From DATDOY01 sp035293045 (GTDB taxonomy: Bacteria; Actinomycetota; Acidimicrobiia; IMCC26256; JACPCJ01), in contig DATDOY010000137.1 in assembly GCA_035293045.1 (NCBI GenBank), positions 1-11,935 of the forward strand: DNA of 11,935 nucleotides, read 5' to 3'. Positions 1 through 6,719 of the stretch are shown piece after piece (the first letter of the stretch is position 1; every line of letters begins with the position of its first letter). A program made the translations under genes and the position numbers. The notes under the pieces were generated by a model, which ran no database searches, had not been told where the DNA came from, and saw only the letters and a list, made by a program, of their open reading frames with translations.

Positions 1-1
1 G

Positions 2-721
2 CCGACGCCCTGCAGCGCGTGGACGGTGCGCGATCTCGCCTCCCACCTCGGGGCCGTCGAGGGCCAGTTTCAGTCGCTGCCCCAGCCCGAGACGCCGGCG
101 CCCGAGCCGAGCGAAGGCATCGACGGGTGGACGGCAGCGGGTGTCGAAGCGCGCCGTCGTTGGTCTCCCGCGCAGGTGCGCGCCGAGATCGTGGCGGCGT
201 CGTCGGCCCAGATCGCGCACCTCGCCACCCTCGAGGACGCCGGCTGGCAAGCGGAACGGTTCGGTCCGCTCGGTCCCACCACCGAGGACGGACTGGCGCG
301 GATCCGGGTGTTCGATGTGTACCTCCACCTCCTCGACTTACGGGCCGCGCTGGGGCGGCCCCTCGGTGTCACCGGGGACGACGCGTCGGAACCCACGGCC
401 TGCCGAGTGTGTGTCGATCGCGTCTTCGAAGTGACGCCGTGGGGCGCCGCGAAAAAGGCGGGCCTCGCCGATGGCGCGCGCGTGCGGCTCGACCTGTCGG
501 GTCCGGGCGGGCGGGTGGTCGACGTCGTCGTTGAGGGCGGCAAAGCCCGGCTGGAACCGGGCGACCCCGACACGGTGCCACCGGACGTCGTCTCGGGATC
601 GGCCGTGGCCTACCTCCTGACGGCGAGTGGCCGCGTCGACGTGGCCGATGTCGCCGGCGGCCTCACGACGGCGGGGACCGACGCGGCGCGATTGGTGAGT
701 CACTTCCGAATGTTCTCGTGA
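2..721 (+). CDS. Mycothiol-dependent maleylpyruvate isomerase family protein, 5'-truncated by the window edge
   Basis: The reading frame is open from base 2, so the true start lies upstream; 239 residues are visible. The visible N-terminus reads TPCSAWTVRDLASHLGAVE, the signature of the DinB-like MDMPI_N metal-binding helical bundle found in mycothiol-dependent maleylpyruvate isomerases. A second family hallmark is VFDVYLHLLDLRAALGRP, matching the usual xVxVHxxDIRxALG helix with its metal-ligand histidine. The last ~100 residues (from about VTPWGAAKKAG) resemble the MDMPI_C / SCP2-like domain. Family members bind a divalent metal and use mycothiol for thiol transfer or isomerisation in the cytoplasm; the substrate here cannot be named. 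The stop overlaps the next start (GTGA, 718-721), so the two genes are probably co-translated. Family assignment is firm; specific activity is unknown. Confidence 0.85.
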   Translation, partial: PTPCSAWTVRDLASHLGAVEGQFQSLPQPETPAPEPSEGIDGWTAAGVEARRRWSPAQVRAEIVAASSAQIAHLATLEDAGWQAERFGPLGPTTEDGLARIRVFDVYLHLLDLRAALGRPLGVTGDDASEPTACRVCVDRVFEVTPWGAAKKAGLADGARVRLDLSGPGGRVVDVVVEGGKARLEPGDPDTVPPDVVSGSAVAYLLTASGRVDVADVAGGLTTAGTDAARLVSHFRMFS

Positions 722-1179
722 CGGCGCGCCAGCGCTTCGTCGACGGCCTCGCGGCGGCGGCCGTCGGCGCGGTCGTGAGCGGCGCTCCCTCCACCGCGTA
801 CGCATTGGCGACGGGGCGGCCCCTCCTTGAAGCGACCGAGGCGGCGGGAAGTGTCGTTCTCTCGTCCGAGACGCCACGATCGCACCGCGCGCTGGCCGGC
901 ATCGTCGTTCATGGTGCGGTGTCGGCGTGGTGGGGGTTGGTCCTGTCGTGGGCGCTGCCCCGCGGGTGGTCGCGGCGCTCGATGTGCGTCGGGGGCGCGG
1001 CCGCCGGGTTGATGATCGCCGCCGTCGACCTCGGAACGGTCGGCCGGCGAGTCGCCGAGATCCGCCGCCTCCCGCTGGTTCCCCAGATCGCAGACCACGC
1101 CCTTTTCGGCGCGGTCTGCGGGTGGGTGCTCAGCGTCTCGCGAGCGCGTGCTGTCGAAAGGCGCGAACACCCCGGGTGA
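718..1179 (+). CDS. Small hypothetical membrane protein, about four transmembrane helices
   Basis: This 153-residue protein starts at a GTG that overlaps the upstream stop by 4 bp, which fixes the start by translational coupling. Hydrophobic segments at about residues 9-30, 58-80, 88-105 and 122-141 suggest a four-helix membrane protein. Histidines at 56, 65 and 127 and the short Arg-rich loops between helices are visible, but no catalytic motif. The C-terminus is charged (residues 141-153). I do not recognise a named family. Its coupling to the mycothiol-dependent enzyme gene suggests a functional link. The last 50 bp overlap antisense with the end of the SRPBCC gene on the other strand. Confidence 0.7.
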   Translation: MTARQRFVDGLAAAAVGAVVSGAPSTAYALATGRPLLEATEAAGSVVLSSETPRSHRALAGIVVHGAVSAWWGLVLSWALPRGWSRRSMCVGGAAAGLMIAAVDLGTVGRRVAEIRRLPLVPQIADHALFGAVCGWVLSVSRARAVERREHPG

Positions 1180-1591
1180 CGACCCAGTTGTGCCCCCACT
1201 CCATGAGCGGACGCGCTGCACGCGCCGTCGCCCGCAGGGCGGGGTCGACCACCGAGACAGACCACACGAGTCGCGCGGCACTGTCTACGCCCGATCCGCG
1301 AAGCTCGAGGCGCGCCGGTCCTTCGATGTCTCCGCTGACCCTGGTCTCGATGAGCTGACCGGGCACGACGCGCTCCACGGCGACGGTGAAGCGCAGGGAG
1401 TAGGGCAAGGGTCCCCGCACCACGCAGTGTGCGCGGGCCCCCTCCTCGAGTCCGGTGACGCCGTCGGCGTCGAATGCGCGGAGCCATCGCCACCACCGCG
1501 GGAATTGGTCGGTGCGGTCGAGGGTCTTCCACAAGGTCTCGGGCGAGACGGGGAACTCGTATTCGCGATCGAAGACGAACGGCGCGATCAC
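1130..1591 (-). CDS. SRPBCC (START/polyketide-cyclase-like) family protein
   Basis: A 153-residue protein starting at GTG 1591, where GTGA overlaps the radical SAM stop; the long open frame upstream of this start is only a shadow of that gene. The N-terminus (FVFDREYEFPVSPETLWKTL) is the opening strand and first helix of the SRPBCC helix-grip fold, followed by the typical FPRWWRWLRAF segment. Mid-protein alternating strands and a long C-terminal amphipathic helix (about 124-150, MEWGHNWVVTRGVRAF) complete the fold, and the length is normal. SRPBCC proteins enclose a hydrophobic cavity and act as lipid or small-molecule binders, cyclases or hydrolases. Being last in an operon with an ATP-grasp ligase and a radical SAM enzyme, it may hold or cyclise their product (inference). 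The fold is clear; the ligand is unknown. Confidence 0.85.
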   Translation of the reverse strand: MIAPFVFDREYEFPVSPETLWKTLDRTDQFPRWWRWLRAFDADGVTGLEEGARAHCVVRGPLPYSLRFTVAVERVVPGQLIETRVSGDIEGPARLELRGSGVDSAARLVWSVSVVDPALRATARAARPLMEWGHNWVVTRGVRAFRQHALARR

Positions 1592-3018
1592 GACGGCACC
1601 GGGCCGACGACGGCGTCGAGTTGCCGGTCGGTGGGCTCTGCGCAACAGAACCACGGCTCGGTGAGTCGTGGGCGGGGGCGCGACGCCGCCATCAGGAGGG
1701 AAGGCGAGATCTCGGCCGCTCCGGGCTCCCCGGCCGCGTCGGCGACGGCGCCACGGACCTCGCAGTAGAGGGTGGTGGCTGGAGCGCCGTTCGCGACGCC
1801 CTCTTCGACCAGGGTTGCGAGCCGGGCCTGGAGCGTGTCGACGGCGGGATCGGCCGCGTGCCATCGGTGGGTGAGGGCCTTGGCGTCGTACCCGTCGAGA
1901 AACGGCGCGATCTCGGGGAGGCCGAGGAGCAGGGATTGATCGGGGAGGAGCAGCCGCAGCGTGTACTGCACGGCGTCGACGTTCGGGATCAGGTCGTGTC
2001 GGGCGACGAAGTCGAGAATGTCGAGGACGTCCGAGGGAGTCGTCCATGGTGTGAACGGCAGGAACGACGGCGCGGGTTCGACGCCGTGCTCGCGCAGGAG
2101 CACCATCGCGGCGTCGGCCATCGCCGCCGTGTGCCCCTTGTCGAGGAGCCCGAGAATCGTCTCGTTGAGGGACTCGACCGCACTGACCACGAGGGTGCAC
2201 CCCGCGGCGGCCATGTCTTCCCACAGGTCGGGGTTGGCGAGGACGTGCTCCACCTTCGTCGTCACGTCGAAGCTCATGTCGGGGAACCGGTCGGCGAACG
2301 CTTCGATGACACGACGGGCGTGGGCGGGGCCCGAAAGAAAGTCGGGGTCGGCGAAGGTGATGTGGCGGGCGCCCGCGGCGACGAGCTGCGAGACGTCCGC
2401 CATCAGCAGGTCGACGTCGATGACCTGCGTCCGTCCGTTGTACACGGCGGGAACCGGGCAGTGGCGACACCGCTCGCTGCAGCCGTGGCTGGCCTCGACC
2501 GCCCCCACGAGACGCTCGCTCTCGCCATCGACGTATCTCGCGTAACGGTCCAGCGGCGGGAGGAGATCTCGTGCCGGGAGCGCGAACGCACTCTTGCCGA
2601 GGTGGACGATGGGATCGCGCGACGCCAACGGGCTCTTCGTGGCGAGTGCGTCGATGGCCAGGCGGTCGGCCCAATCGACGAGCGCGGGTTCGTACTCGCC
2701 GGCGATGACGCAGTCCACCGACGCCGCGACGGTCGCGTCGCGGCCGACCGCGGCATAGAGGCCGTAGAAACAGAGTGCGAGGTCGGGTCGTTCGTCGCGG
2801 ACGCGAGACGCGGCCGCCAACGCCAGCCGCATCGACGTGTGCATGTACACCGAGAACGCCACCGCGTCGGCCCACTCGATCGCGACGGGGTCCCACGGAT
2901 CGACCGCGAGGTCGAGCGCCCGAACCTCGTGGCCGGACCGCCGGAGCGCGGCGGCCGGCGACGCCACGTGCAAGGGCTGGCGGCCGAGTTCATACGTGGA
3001 GACGAGGAGGATCTTCAT
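1588..3018 (-). CDS. B12-binding-type radical SAM protein with CCAEP tail (CUAEP/CCAEP-tail family)
   Basis: A 476-residue protein starting at ATG 3018 inside an ATGA overlap with the ATP-grasp gene. Residues 1 to ~125 form a Rossmann-like B12-binding-type domain (KILLVSTYELGRQPLHVASP, then RRSGHEVRALDL). The radical SAM core begins at the CX3CX2C cluster motif C180-S-E-R-C184-R-H-C187, followed by a TIM-barrel-like region with HITFADPDF (219-227) and TTKVEHVLANPDLW. The extreme C-terminus carries W456-F-C458-C459-A-E-P462-T. I recall that NCBI names a family 'CUAEP/CCAEP-tail radical SAM (seleno)protein' from this tail, in which the second Cys can be selenocysteine; here the codons are TGT TGC (1642-1647). 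These enzymes cleave SAM to the 5'-deoxyadenosyl radical; cobalamin forms often methylate or rearrange unactivated carbons. The substrate is unknown. Domain assignment is firm and the subfamily call rests on the tail. Confidence 0.88.
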   Translation of the reverse strand: MKILLVSTYELGRQPLHVASPAAALRRSGHEVRALDLAVDPWDPVAIEWADAVAFSVYMHTSMRLALAAASRVRDERPDLALCFYGLYAAVGRDATVAASVDCVIAGEYEPALVDWADRLAIDALATKSPLASRDPIVHLGKSAFALPARDLLPPLDRYARYVDGESERLVGAVEASHGCSERCRHCPVPAVYNGRTQVIDVDLLMADVSQLVAAGARHITFADPDFLSGPAHARRVIEAFADRFPDMSFDVTTKVEHVLANPDLWEDMAAAGCTLVVSAVESLNETILGLLDKGHTAAMADAAMVLLREHGVEPAPSFLPFTPWTTPSDVLDILDFVARHDLIPNVDAVQYTLRLLLPDQSLLLGLPEIAPFLDGYDAKALTHRWHAADPAVDTLQARLATLVEEGVANGAPATTLYCEVRGAVADAAGEPGAAEISPSLLMAASRPRPRLTEPWFCCAEPTDRQLDAVVGPVPS

Positions 3019-4229
3019 GGGTCGACCACGACCATACCGATGTGGGCGACCGCCGCCCTCAGAGCCTGTTCGACCTGCGCCGGTTCCTCGCCGCGCGCGA
3101 ACACGAATCCGAGATACCGGGCGTCCTCCGGCAGCGGAGCGACGATCGTTCCGGGCGGCGCGGTGATCTCGATCTCCTCGACGCCGGGCACCGACGCCGC
3201 CGCGTCTCGGCCGGTCACCTCCCGAAGGACGCCGGCCGACGGCGCGTAGAGCATGGCCACGCCCACGGCGGTTCGCTCGCGATCGAGGCTCGCGATCGGT
3301 AGCCCCACGGCGTGGCGAAGGATCACCTCCTCCAGGCTCATCCCCGTCCCGAACCGAAGTGCGCGTGCACACAGACCGCCGATCGAGCGCGCCGCGATTT
3401 CCAGAATCCTGACCACGGCCCCGCCCGCGGTGAGTTCGACTCGGGCCTCGCCGTGCACGGGTCCCTCGACGAGGCCGAGCGCTGACACCGCGGCCGCCAT
3501 CTCGTCGCGCACGCGCGCCTGAGCTTCGGCGTCGAGGCGCGACGGGCTGACCAGGAGCGTCTCGGGGAAATACGGGCCGTCGACTTGGTCGGGCTTGTCG
3601 AAGATGGCGAGCACCGTGAAGCGGCCGGCTTCGACGATGCCCTCGACGGCGACCTCCTTCCCGGGCGCGAACGCTTCGACCAGGATGGGCGCGGTCGGAT
3701 CGTCGGCCATGGCGCGGATCCGTGCTGACGCGGCGATCGCGTCGGAGGTCGAGTCGGCGCGGATGACGCCCTTGCTCCCGGAAAGCGACACCGGCTTGAC
3801 CACGCACGGCAGCCCCACCGTGGCCACCGCCGCCTCCATGTTGCCGTCGACGTCGGCGTGGACGACAGCGAAGGCGGGTTGGCTCACGGACGCCGCGGCG
3901 AGGCGCGTGCGCAGTCGCGCCTTGTCTCGCGTCGCCGCCACCGCGTCCGCGGGGTTGTGGGGGAGTCCGAGCCGCGCCGCGGCGAGTGCGGCGGGAACCA
4001 CGCCCGGCTCGTCGACCGCCACGATGGCGTCCACCGGCGAGGACGCCGCGGCCTCCACGATCACGTCGGCGGCGGCCGCGGGGTCGTCGAAGGGAACGAC
4101 GAGGGAGGGCGCGAGCGTCTGGGGCTCCTCGGATCCGACGAGCACTTCGATGTCGAGGGCGCGCGCCGCGTCGAGAAAGTCGCTCGCGCGGTAGGTCGCC
4201 GTCGGCAAGAGGAGCACGATCCGGGCCAC
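3015..4229 (-). CDS. ATP-grasp carboxylate-amine ligase-like protein
   Basis: A 404-residue protein beginning at GTG 4229 (product starts ARIVLLLPTATYRASDF), with no clear Shine-Dalgarno sequence upstream. Residues 1-95 resemble the pre-ATP-grasp Rossmann-like domain. The ATP-grasp core follows: CVVKP (142-146) is the nucleotide-binding lysine strand, SGSKGV (150-155) the flexible glycine-rich loop, ILVEAFAPGKEVAVEG (182-197) the hinge and adenine region, and E277-I-A-A-R281-S-I-G-G the metal/phosphate site. The order and length fit the carbamoyl-phosphate-synthase-like ATP-grasp ligases, which activate a carboxylate as acyl-phosphate and couple it to an amine, often in small peptide or amino-acid-derived metabolites. 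It is the first gene of the operon and overlaps the radical SAM gene by 4 bp. The exact substrates cannot be read from sequence. Confidence 0.87.
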   Translation of the reverse strand: MARIVLLLPTATYRASDFLDAARALDIEVLVGSEEPQTLAPSLVVPFDDPAAAADVIVEAAASSPVDAIVAVDEPGVVPAALAAARLGLPHNPADAVAATRDKARLRTRLAAASVSQPAFAVVHADVDGNMEAAVATVGLPCVVKPVSLSGSKGVIRADSTSDAIAASARIRAMADDPTAPILVEAFAPGKEVAVEGIVEAGRFTVLAIFDKPDQVDGPYFPETLLVSPSRLDAEAQARVRDEMAAAVSALGLVEGPVHGEARVELTAGGAVVRILEIAARSIGGLCARALRFGTGMSLEEVILRHAVGLPIASLDRERTAVGVAMLYAPSAGVLREVTGRDAAASVPGVEEIEITAPPGTIVAPLPEDARYLGFVFARGEEPAQVEQALRAAVAHIGMVVVDP

Positions 4230-4399
4230 CGGGCCATCATGGCTCGCCGTTCCAAGCGGTGTCGCCGGCGACCTCCTCCGTTACTCATCGCCGGCTGTTG
4301 CCGGGCGGGTCACGCACGGGTTGAGCGGGCCATACCGGTTCCTCCGTCGCCCCCGGTACGCTGGTAGACGAAAGCAGCGGGTTGACGCGGGAGAGCACG
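4230..4399. promoter_or_regulatory. Divergent intergenic region between the ATP-grasp operon and nfuA
   Basis: 170 bp that must hold promoters in both directions. TCGCCGGC occurs twice in the same direction at 4262-4269 and 4288-4295. The first copy sits in the perfect palindrome TCGCCGGCGA (4262-4271), so GCCGGCGA 4264-4271 and TCGCCGGC 4288-4295 also form an inverted repeat. This could be an operator for the minus-strand operon, but such words are not rare in DNA of this composition. No confident promoter for the operon was found. Confidence 0.35.
4353..4364 (+). promoter_or_regulatory. Putative -10 region of nfuA
   Basis: The 12-mer CCGGTACGCTGG contains a TACGCT hexamer (4357-4362) that fits a -10 box of the TAnnnT type. 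It would start transcription about 30 nt before the ATG. No convincing -35 hexamer is seen at 16-18 bp. The same 12-mer appears on the minus strand at 9299-9310 ahead of the rsgA leader, facing that gene, which raises the chance that both are real promoters. Confidence 0.4.
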
Positions 4400-5041
4400 A
4401 TGGCGACCGAAGAACTGACCGAGCAGGTCATCAGCATCACCGATGGTGCGTTGGAAAAGGTCATGGAGCTGCGGGGGGGCGAGCCCGACCCTGACACGCT
4501 GGGTCTCCGCATCGAAGTGGTAGGCGTCAACGGTCTCGAATACGCGTACGACCTCGCTTTCGAGCCGCTCTTGGCCCGCAAGGACACCGACGTCACGACG
4601 CACCACGGGGATCTCCCGGTCGTCGTCCCTGCGGCGGACGTCGACAAGCTCCGCGGGGCCACGCTCGACTTGCCGTCGAGCGCCGGACAAGGGGGGCTCG
4701 TCCTGCGCAACCCCAACAGCCCGAGTCCGATGGCGGGAGCGGGGACGGGGCCGGTCGAGCTTTCCGGAACGATCGACGAGAAGGTGCAGCAGCTCCTCAA
4801 TCAGGTCATCAATCCGGCCATCGCCTCTCACGGGGGGTTCACTGAACTCGTCGCCGTCGAAGGCGACACGGCGTATCTCCGTCTCGGTGGCGGATGCCAG
4901 GGATGCGGGCTCGCCTCGGTGACGCTCAGTCAGGGCATCGAGCAGGCGATCTTCGAACACCTTCCCGAGATCACCCGCGTCATGGACGTCACCGATCACG
5001 CGGCTGGAGAGAACCCGTTCTTCGAGGCCAGCGCCAAATAG
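4400..5041 (+). CDS. nfuA: NfuA-type Fe-S cluster carrier protein (NifU family)
   Basis: A 213-residue cytoplasmic protein. ATG 4400 is preferred over the in-frame TTG 4382 because GGGAGAG at 4389-4395 makes a good ribosome binding site 4 nt before it. Residues ~10-105 resemble a degenerate A-type (IscA-like) domain: ISITDGALEKVMEL, then RIEVVGVNGLEYAYDLAF, without the cluster cysteines. Residues ~122-200 are the NifU C-terminal domain: NPAIASHGG (138-146), GGGCQGCGLASVTLSQGIE with C166 and C169, and HLPEITRVMDVTDHAAGENPF, all close to E. coli NfuA. The CXXC of two subunits binds a [4Fe-4S] cluster that is handed to target apoproteins, and the degenerate A-type part helps recognise targets. 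It could supply clusters to the radical SAM enzyme encoded divergently, though NfuA is a housekeeping protein. The call is firm. Confidence 0.92.
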   Translation: MATEELTEQVISITDGALEKVMELRGGEPDPDTLGLRIEVVGVNGLEYAYDLAFEPLLARKDTDVTTHHGDLPVVVPAADVDKLRGATLDLPSSAGQGGLVLRNPNSPSPMAGAGTGPVELSGTIDEKVQQLLNQVINPAIASHGGFTELVAVEGDTAYLRLGGGCQGCGLASVTLSQGIEQAIFEHLPEITRVMDVTDHAAGENPFFEASAK

Positions 5042-5042
5042 C

Positions 5043-5059
5043 CGCGCCGCCCGGGCGCG
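5043..5059. terminator. GC-rich hairpin between convergent nfuA and tetR-like gene
   Basis: A perfect 6 bp stem, CGCGCC (5043-5048) with GGCGCG (5054-5059), encloses a 5 nt loop in the 37 bp gap between two convergent genes. There is no T-run on either side, so if it works as a terminator it is of the U-poor actinobacterial kind. A chance hairpin is possible in DNA of this composition. Confidence 0.35.
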
Positions 5060-5078
5060 CCGGTTCTGACCGCAGGCG

Positions 5079-5690
5079 CTATGGCTTGAGGGCGTTGCGG
5101 AAGAGTTCGATCACCTCGCGCCGCTGCGCTTCCACCCACTCGGGGGAGAGCGGGTCGCCCGCGAGGAGCGCGGTTGCGAGCGGCGCGTCGGAGAACCACG
5201 AGAGGATGGCGCCGTAGCCCGTGAGCAAGAGGTGCCGGGCGTCGTAGCGTCGCAGCCGGCCCGACTCCATCTCGCGCTCGAAGTACGCAACGGCGCGTTC
5301 GAACTGGGGGCGAAGCAGTTCTCCGAGTTCGTCGGAGAGCACCGGCCCGCCGTCGATCGCCTCGCGCCGAGCGAGGCGGACGAACTCGGGGTGCTGTTCG
5401 AAGAAGACGAACGCCGCGTTGAGGACTCGCTCGACCTGCGGCCACCCCGTGTCGGTGCCCTGCACGGCGTCCTCGACGAGTTCGAACCAGTCGCCGAACG
5501 TCTGCATGATCACGGCCTTGTAGAGATCGAGCTTCGACGGGAAGTGGTGGAGCAGGCTCGGCCGCCGAATGCCGACCTGGTCGGCGATCTCGTTGAGGCT
5601 CGTTGCGGCGAAGCCCTGGTCGGCGAAGCACCGGGTCGCGACCTCGAGGATCTGTGCACGCGTCCCTTGGGCCGGAGCCACTGCTTCCAT
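5079..5690 (-). CDS. TetR-family transcriptional regulator
   Basis: A 203-residue protein starting at ATG 5690; no Shine-Dalgarno sequence is visible, so the mRNA may be leaderless. Residues ~10-56 are the TetR_N DNA-binding domain: TRAQILEVATRCFADQGF, then TSLNEIADQVGIRRPSLLHHFPSK with the recognition helix at about 39-50 and the typical HF-SK-DLY ending. The remaining ~145 residues are the helical ligand-binding and dimer domain, whose specificity cannot be read. The length is typical. TetR proteins usually repress their own gene and a divergent neighbour; here the divergent gene is the GAF protein 187 bp away, and palindromes in that gap are candidate operators. The regulator class is firm; ligand and targets are unknown. 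Confidence 0.9.
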   Translation of the reverse strand: MEAVAPAQGTRAQILEVATRCFADQGFAATSLNEIADQVGIRRPSLLHHFPSKLDLYKAVIMQTFGDWFELVEDAVQGTDTGWPQVERVLNAAFVFFEQHPEFVRLARREAIDGGPVLSDELGELLRPQFERAVAYFEREMESGRLRRYDARHLLLTGYGAILSWFSDAPLATALLAGDPLSPEWVEAQRREVIELFRNALKP

Positions 5691-5877
5691 GATGAGAGGG
5701 TAGGGCGCGGCTGCGCGCGATCGGGTCGATGGGTACTTCCCAGGCACATCGGAGCAAACTTCCCTCCCAAAACGGGACAACTGCCGTAGGTTTCGCGTAT
5801 CCGCCGGCTTCGTCTGTAGTGCCGCCCGCGCACCGTCGAAGGATCGTTCGGAAGATCGGAATCTTCGGGAGGTCACC
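5691..5877. promoter_or_regulatory. Divergent promoter region between tetR-like and GAF genes, with hairpin at the GAF ribosome binding site
   Basis: The 187 bp gap must carry both promoters. A perfect 6 bp inverted repeat, GAAGAT (5851-5856), loop CGGA, ATCTTC (5861-5866), directly abuts the Shine-Dalgarno GGGAGG (5867-5872), which lies 5 nt before the GAF gene's ATG. In DNA this palindrome could bind the TetR-type dimer; in RNA it could affect ribosome access. Near the tetR-like start, GCGC/GCGC repeats are also present. No consensus -35/-10 pair stands out; TAGGTT at 5787-5792 is a weak -10 candidate for the GAF gene. Confidence 0.4.
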
Positions 5878-6684
5878 ATGTTGTCGTCCGCCTTGGCGCG
5901 TGACGCTCGCGTTGCAGGCATCCGGTCGGAGGCCACGCTCGCCGCCGTCCAGCGACGCCGCATCGACCTTTTTTCCGTCCTCCTCATTGCGCTCGTGGCG
6001 CTGTGCGTCGCCACCGCCATCGCACCGGCCGGCTTCGGCGGGGCACCCGTCGACGCTGGAATCCTCCGCATCGGGCTCGTGGCCCTGAGCGCCACGTTCG
6101 TTCTCTACGCGTTGGAAAAGGAGCGAGCACTCCGGCGTCTCGAGGCGGCCCTCCGCGACGAGTCGCGCCGACGCGAGGTCGTCGAGGCCGAAAGCGACCG
6201 GCTGCACGGCATGGTGAGCATCGGCCACGCCATCTCCGCCTCCCTCGAACTCGACCGCGTCGTCGACCTCTCGCTCTCGGCCGCCGTTCGGATGTTCGGC
6301 GCCGACGGTGGCGCCGTCTTTCTCGATCGGGGAGACCTCGTCGTGCAGGCCGTGCATGGCACGCCGTCTCGACTCGACCTGATCGAAGCCCACGCACGCG
6401 AGGTCGCGGCGGCTGGCGAAGCCGGCCTGTTCGGCGACGGTGCGGAGGGGATGGCCTCACCCCTGATTCACGAAGGGACCCTGGTTGGGGTCCTGGTCGT
6501 TCATGGCAACGAGGAGCAGTCCTTCCAGGACGCCGACGTTGCCATGTTGCGAGAGTTCAGCCGCACGGTGGCTTCGGCGATCACCAACGCGCGCCTCTTC
6601 CGGGCCGAACAGGTCACGAACCAGAACTTCACAGGTCTCCACGACGCCCGTGACGAGTTCAACTGGCTCACGGCGATCGGATAA
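5878..6684 (+). CDS. Membrane-anchored GAF-domain protein without an output domain
   Basis: A 268-residue protein; ATG 5878 is supported by GGGAGG 5 nt upstream. After a short cytoplasmic N-terminus there are two hydrophobic helices (about 31-50 and 61-79) joined by a short loop. A charged, heptad-like segment follows (about 80-113, KERALRRLEAALRDESRRRE), a likely coiled-coil signalling helix. Residues ~115-243 form a GAF domain (IGHAISASLELDRVVDLSL, SPLIHEGTLVGVLVVHG, LREFSRTVASAITNARLF), as seen in front of histidine kinase, GGDEF or SpoIIE modules. Here the protein stops ~25 residues after the GAF domain, and no kinase, cyclase or phosphatase domain follows in any frame before the terminator at 6720. 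It may signal through a partner or act as a ligand sensor. Domain call good; ligand and partner unknown. Confidence 0.82.
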   Translation: MLSSALARDARVAGIRSEATLAAVQRRRIDLFSVLLIALVALCVATAIAPAGFGGAPVDAGILRIGLVALSATFVLYALEKERALRRLEAALRDESRRREVVEAESDRLHGMVSIGHAISASLELDRVVDLSLSAAVRMFGADGGAVFLDRGDLVVQAVHGTPSRLDLIEAHAREVAAAGEAGLFGDGAEGMASPLIHEGTLVGVLVVHGNEEQSFQDADVAMLREFSRTVASAITNARLFRAEQVTNQNFTGLHDARDEFNWLTAIG

Positions 6685-6719
6685 GGGCGCGCGCACCTCT
6701 CCCTCGCACGCGCAAACGA

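Noticed and set aside
1592..2896. Minus-strand frame open for 588 codons, which would extend the SRPBCC protein N-terminally
   Set aside because: The extension is an Arg/Pro-rich shadow of the radical SAM gene in another frame; the SRPBCC fold starts right at GTG 1591.
1474..3249. 591-codon + strand frame opposite the radical SAM gene
   Set aside because: Antisense shadow caused by high GC at third positions; no recognisable domain, and it overlaps two well-supported minus-strand genes throughout.
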